Origin: Methylococcaceae bacterium UBA7658
Lineage (GTDB): Bacteria; Pseudomonadota; Gammaproteobacteria; Methylococcales; Methylomonadaceae
DNA length: 28,274 nt
NCBI GenBank assembly: GCA_002483425.1
Contig: DLHW01000051.1
Coordinates: forward strand, 100,972 to 129,245
Direction of reading: 5' to 3'
Below are positions 24,125-28,274 of this stretch, piece by piece (position 1 is the stretch's first letter; every line of letters begins with the position of its first letter). Position numbers and translations under genes: made by a program. A model generated the notes under the pieces. That model made no database searches. It saw nothing but the letters and a program-made list of their open reading frames with translations, and was not told the origin of the DNA.

Positions 24125-26755
24125 ATGAAGTGCAACGTAATACGGGAAAACAAAGACACTATTTCCCGGATTCCGCAAGCTCTACTCGCTACCTTAGCGC
24201 ACGTCACGAGTTTTTTTTGCCTTCTGAGTTTATCATCAGTTTTTGCTGAGGATTTTACTTGGTCTTCCGCTTTACCACCTTACCGTGTTCCAACTGCAAG
24301 TGCAGCTTGTGAACAATGGCTAGAATATGTTCAAAATAACGGTGATCGAATGTGTTCTCCTGAATTTACTAGCGATCCCTGTTGTTCAAATTCATATTAC
24401 TTTGGTTCTACACCTAGTTGTCCTATGGGACAGTTAGACTCAACTAATCCTAATCTTTACTACTGTGGTGGTTATGGCAATATAAATGTAAGAATAATTT
24501 CATTTACTACTACATGTCGAACTACAGATGCCAAACCTTCTGGATGTATTAAGACAGGCAGATCTGGTAATGGCTGCAGCGACCCCCGAAAACCTTTGAA
24601 TCCAGCCACGGGAAGCTGTGAGGAACTGCCCAAGAATACCTCCTGCCCATCAACATCCAACCCAGTGACGGTTGCAGATGGAAATAAGCATTTTGATTTC
24701 ATCGATATCGCTGGGGAAGGCGCGTCACCCTTGCGTTTCACCCGGCGCTACAACAGTTTGCCGATTTATTATCATCCCAACATGTTCGGCAAACCTGGGA
24801 AGAAACGCAACCCCATTGGCAAATATTGGTACCACAACTACCACTACGGGCTCACGGTTTTAACTTCCGAAGTCAAACTCACCCGCAACAATGGCCAGAC
24901 CTTCAGCTACCGGCCGCCCATCTCCGGTAACTTCTGGCTCAGCGACGCCGACGTCAACTACCGCCTGGAAGAGGTCAAGGACACCGGCGGCGTCCGCACC
25001 GGCTGGACAGTCACCACGCCGGATGATACCGTGGAAACCTACAGCGCCATCGGCGATTTGCTCACCATCACCGATCGGACCGGCCTAAAACAAACGCTCG
25101 CTTACAGTGCCTGCACTACCGCCGCTAACCCGCCCGACCCCGCCTGTCCGGTCATCACACCCAACCCGGACGCCCCCTTCGACGGCTTGCTCTTGAGCGT
25201 CACCGACAACTTCGGCAAGCGCCTCAATTTCAGTTACAACAATCTCGGGCAATTGGTTAAAGTCACCGCACCGGCGCATACCGGCGCATCGGCCAACAGC
25301 TTCAACTACGAATACGACGGCAACGGCAACCTCAAAACCGTCCTCTACCCCGACGACACGCCGGATAATTTAAGCAACAACCCCAAAACGATCTACCACT
25401 ACGGCGGCGATGCCGGCGAAGAAGGCAATGTCTCCGCAACCCCCGAAGCCGGGGTCAGTTACAGCCACGCCCTGACCGGCATCACTGACGAAAACAATGT
25501 CCGTTTCGCCACCTACCAATACGACGCCAGCGGCAAGGCGGTCAGCACCGAACATGCCGGTGCGGTGGAAAAGTACGGCTTAACCTATCTGCCCGACGAT
25601 ACCGCGACCACGGGGATCATTGATCCGGTCACGCATATCACCGACCCCTTAAATTCCGTCCGCAGCACCCATTTTACAACCGTTTTAGGTGTGCTCAAGC
25701 CGACGGGAACGAATCAGCCCGGCGGTTCCGGTTGCGCCGCCGCCGCCAGTAGCATCGCCTACGACGCCAACGGCAATGCCGCCTCGCGCACCGGTTTCAA
25801 CAACCACAAGACCTGCTATGCTTATGATCTGACCCGCAACCTAGAAAGCGCGCGGGTCGAAGGCTTAGACGGGACGGCCGATTGCGCCGCAGTGCTAGCC
25901 GCCACCGCATTACCGGCATCTCCAGCCAACGCCATCCGCAAAATCAGCACCCAGTGGCATCCGGATTGGCGGTTGCAGGTCCAGGCGGCCGAACCCAACC
26001 GGCGGGTGACTTCCGTCTACAACGGCCAGCCCGACCCGGACAACGGCGGCGCTCTTGTTAATTGCGCCCCGGCCGCCGCCCTGGTTGACGGGAAACCCCT
26101 TGCCGTTTTGTGCCAGCGCAGCGAATACGCCACCGGCGACGCTACCGGCGTTAAAGGCTTTACCGCCGCCTTAAGCGGTACGCCGCGGGTATGGCGTTAC
26201 ACTTACAACAGCTTGGGCCAGCTGTTGACCGGAGACGGTCCCAGAACCGATGTCAACGACACCACCGCTTACACTTATTACAGTGATGCCGCCGCCGGAC
26301 ATAACCCCGGCGACCTGAACACCCGCACCAACCCGCTCGGCCAAACCACCACCTTCAACAGCTACACCCCCAGCGGCCAGCCGACCAAGATCACCGCCCC
26401 CAACGGCGTCATCACCGAACTGGACTATTTCCCCAGGGGCTGGCTCAAAACCCTGACCGTCAAAGACCGCAACGGCAACAATGCCGAAAGCACCGGATAT
26501 ACTTATACGTCAACCGGGCTGCTGGAGACCGTGACCTTGCCGGATTTGAGCAAATTGACCTACCGTTACGACGCCGCCCACCGCCTGACCGGCATCACCG
26601 ACAGGCTGGGCAATAAAGTCCACTACATTCTCGACGCCAGCGGCAACCGCCAGGAAGAAGAATACCGTGATCCGGCCGGCAATTTAAAGCGCAACATCAG
26701 TCGAGTGTACGACGCCTTAAACCGCCTGCAAACCGTCACTGGAGCCGAACAATGA
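24125..26755 (+). CDS. Secreted RHS/YD-repeat protein, first half (RHS-A)
   Basis: An 876-residue protein. Residues 1-41 form a signal peptide ending SLSSVFA before EDFTW. Residues about 42-170 are a cysteine-rich domain (11 cysteines) encoded by clearly AT-richer DNA. Next comes a DUF6531-like region starting at NPVTVADGNKHFDFIDI and LRFTRRYNSLP. From about residue 250 to the end are YD/RHS repeats (YDGNGNLKTV, YDANGNAASR, YNSLGQLLTG, YDAAHRLTGI, YDALNRLQTV). It ends at GAEQ, without the hyperconserved core or toxin tip of full RHS proteins. Start: the ATG at 24125 gives the signal peptide; the frame extends to 23918 (ATG) and 23894 (TTG), which would place 69-77 residues before it. The stop overlaps the next start as ATGA, so both halves are probably made together. 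Confidence 0.82.
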   Translation: MKCNVIRENKDTISRIPQALLATLAHVTSFFCLLSLSSVFAEDFTWSSALPPYRVPTASAACEQWLEYVQNNGDRMCSPEFTSDPCCSNSYYFGSTPSCPMGQLDSTNPNLYYCGGYGNINVRIISFTTTCRTTDAKPSGCIKTGRSGNGCSDPRKPLNPATGSCEELPKNTSCPSTSNPVTVADGNKHFDFIDIAGEGASPLRFTRRYNSLPIYYHPNMFGKPGKKRNPIGKYWYHNYHYGLTVLTSEVKLTRNNGQTFSYRPPISGNFWLSDADVNYRLEEVKDTGGVRTGWTVTTPDDTVETYSAIGDLLTITDRTGLKQTLAYSACTTAANPPDPACPVITPNPDAPFDGLLLSVTDNFGKRLNFSYNNLGQLVKVTAPAHTGASANSFNYEYDGNGNLKTVLYPDDTPDNLSNNPKTIYHYGGDAGEEGNVSATPEAGVSYSHALTGITDENNVRFATYQYDASGKAVSTEHAGAVEKYGLTYLPDDTATTGIIDPVTHITDPLNSVRSTHFTTVLGVLKPTGTNQPGGSGCAAAASSIAYDANGNAASRTGFNNHKTCYAYDLTRNLESARVEGLDGTADCAAVLAATALPASPANAIRKISTQWHPDWRLQVQAAEPNRRVTSVYNGQPDPDNGGALVNCAPAAALVDGKPLAVLCQRSEYATGDATGVKGFTAALSGTPRVWRYTYNSLGQLLTGDGPRTDVNDTTAYTYYSDAAAGHNPGDLNTRTNPLGQTTTFNSYTPSGQPTKITAPNGVITELDYFPRGWLKTLTVKDRNGNNAESTGYTYTSTGLLETVTLPDLSKLTYRYDAAHRLTGITDRLGNKVHYILDASGNRQEEEYRDPAGNLKRNISRVYDALNRLQTVTGAEQ

Positions 26756-28274
26756 GCCGCCGTCCGCCCTTAGGCCAAACTTACCCGACCCCGTCCCGGT
26801 TGACTTGGCCGGGCGTGTTAACCGGCTTTGGGTTATATCTTATTATCGGCGCCAGCCTGCCCGTGCACGCCGACAGCACCACCGGGCAAGTGAGCGACAC
26901 CGGTTATCACTATGACCCCCAAGGCAACCGCAGCAAGATTATCAGTCCGCTGGACCCCGACCCGGCCAACCCGACGATTGCCACCGACTTGGCTTACGAC
27001 AGTCTGGATCGCAACATCCAGGTCGTCCAGCCGAAACCCGAAGCCGGCGCCGCCAACCCGGTTATCGGCTTGGCCTACGACCGGCGCGACCAACTGACCC
27101 AAGTCACCGATCCGGGCAGCCTCGAAACCGCTTACACAATCAACGGCCTGGGCAACCTGAGCAAGATCGTTAGCCCCGACAGCGGCGTGACCACCCTGTC
27201 CGCCTATGACGCCGCCGGCAACCTCAAACAACGCACCGACGCCCGCGGCAAGCTCACCGCCTTTAGCTACGACGCCTTGAACCGGCTCACCGTCATCAAT
27301 TACGCCACCGGCGCCGACACCGTCTTTACCTACGACGGCGGCCCCGGCGACACCAACCCGGACAACGACGGCAAACTGACCCAAATCAACGACGAAGCCG
27401 GGGTGACGGCCTATACCTACGACAGCCGGGGACGGCTGATCAGCAAAACCCAAAACCTGAGCGAACCCGCACCCCAGATCCAAACCGCCTGGACCCAAAC
27501 CGTAAGCTACGCCTATGGCGCCAGCGGCACAGCATTGGGCAAATTGAAAAGCCTGACCTATCCCAGCGGCAATCAGATTAACTACAGCTACAACAATGCC
27601 GGACAAATCAACGCCATTACGCTCAACCCTACCCACGCCAATGGCCTCGGTTCCGACCTCAGTCAGACCGTTAATCTGATCACCCATATTACCTACCAGC
27701 CGACCGGAGCATTCTGGACGGCGCGCTGGGGCAACCACAGCGCAGCCGCGCCCAGCACCGTCTACCGCTACAGCAACCTGGACGGGCGGATTTGGCAATA
27801 CAACCTGGGCCACGCCAGCCAAGGCGGTTTGGTCCGCACCGTTTTATACGACCCGGCCGGCCGCGCCACCGCCTTCAACCACAGCGGCACCGGCGCCGGC
27901 AGTTTCGCCCCGGTCAACTTCGACCAGGATTTCAGCTACGACAACCTCGACCGCCTAATCGCCTATACCATCGGCGCGGGCGCACCACATAGCTTCGACT
28001 ACGACCGCAACGGCAACCGGACCTTTACCGATACCTATCAACACTTCCTCGACGAAGACATCAACCATGTGCTGCTCAGTAACCGGCTGATGGGCACCGA
28101 AGGCCCGGCCCCCGCCAAAACCAACCAATACGACGCGGCCGGCAACCTGACCGGCGACGGCATTTTTACCTACACCTACAACGACCGCGGGCGCTTGCAC
28201 AGCGTGACCCGCAAAGCCAATGCCGTAACCACTGCCTACGCCTACAACGGACTCGACCAGCGCGTCCTGAAAAC
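26752..28274 (+). CDS. Secreted RHS/YD-repeat protein, second half (RHS-B), runs off the window
   Basis: An open frame of more than 507 codons that is still open at the right edge. It begins at an ATG overlapping the RHS-A stop (ATGA), with GGAG 7 nt upstream. Residues 1-40 look like a second signal peptide: basic start, hydrophobic GVLTGFGLYLIIGASL, cleavage after PVHA. After that come uninterrupted YD/RHS repeats (YDPQGNRSKI, YDSLDRNIQV, YDAAGNLKQR, YDALNRLTVI, YDRNGNRTFT, YNDRGRLHSV). DNA is GC-rich like the core of RHS-A. Because both a ribosome binding site and a signal peptide lie exactly at the junction, I read this as a separately exported subunit, not a frameshifted single gene. The C-terminal tip, which would reveal a toxin, is outside the window. 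Confidence 0.82.
   Translation, partial: MSRRPPLGQTYPTPSRLTWPGVLTGFGLYLIIGASLPVHADSTTGQVSDTGYHYDPQGNRSKIISPLDPDPANPTIATDLAYDSLDRNIQVVQPKPEAGAANPVIGLAYDRRDQLTQVTDPGSLETAYTINGLGNLSKIVSPDSGVTTLSAYDAAGNLKQRTDARGKLTAFSYDALNRLTVINYATGADTVFTYDGGPGDTNPDNDGKLTQINDEAGVTAYTYDSRGRLISKTQNLSEPAPQIQTAWTQTVSYAYGASGTALGKLKSLTYPSGNQINYSYNNAGQINAITLNPTHANGLGSDLSQTVNLITHITYQPTGAFWTARWGNHSAAAPSTVYRYSNLDGRIWQYNLGHASQGGLVRTVLYDPAGRATAFNHSGTGAGSFAPVNFDQDFSYDNLDRLIAYTIGAGAPHSFDYDRNGNRTFTDTYQHFLDEDINHVLLSNRLMGTEGPAPAKTNQYDAAGNLTGDGIFTYTYNDRGRLHSVTRKANAVTTAYAYNGLDQRVLK

Noticed and set aside
26833..27822. Long 329-codon minus-strand frame, rich in glycine, valine and alanine
   Set aside because: It lies wholly antisense to RHS-B, which shows clear YD repeats. 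High GC and repeat codons create such shadow frames.

Overview
The window looks like chromosome of a gammaproteobacterium, most plausibly a methanotroph or other methylotroph of the Methylococcales. This is an inference from a pabB gene ATGA-coupled to an MfnE-like amino acid kinase, from DUF2959, PA3496-type and RimK proteins, and from the codon style. It is not proven by any rRNA or methane-oxidation gene here. Most genes have moderate GC. The right-hand quarter is clearly GC-richer and RHS-like.

Layout. 1-2239: end of pabB, the amino acid kinase, a DUF2959 coiled-coil protein and a convergent small lipoprotein. 2413-5749: two overlapping membrane-associated GTPases, probably working as a pair. 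5872-9998: a proteasome-like Anbu gene facing a three-gene minus-strand operon (circularly permuted ATP-grasp, alpha-E protein, zinc metallopeptidase). The operon's leader carries a sigma-54-like promoter followed by a strong intrinsic terminator. 10331-12933: a decaying minus-strand cluster of small VOC and SRPBCC genes, three intact and three broken. 13174-15191: a membrane lytic transglycosylase with a small membrane protein and a coiled-coil protein. 15513-15740: a PA3496-like small protein. 15859-19369: a secreted G8/beta-helix protein resembling animal CEMIP/TMEM2, then rimK. 19936-21497: a PAP2 phosphatase translationally coupled to an MJ1255/VC2487-type glycosyltransferase, behind 11-bp-phased repeats that look like a Pho box.

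21973-22950 is a scar made of three gene pieces: the zinc-ribbon start of a kinase-like gene, an internal RHS piece and the tail of a RelE/ParE-type toxin. About 1.1 kb without a convincing gene follows, containing several hairpins. From 24125 to the right edge lies an RHS locus encoded as two ATGA-overlapping polypeptides, each starting with its own signal peptide. The second runs out of the window.

The most interesting observations are the split double-secreted RHS system, the Pho-box-controlled PAP2/glycosyltransferase pair (possible lipid remodelling under phosphate starvation), the sigma-54/terminator leader of the ATP-grasp operon, the bacterial CEMIP-like protein and the GTPase pair with complementary changes in the G4 motif.
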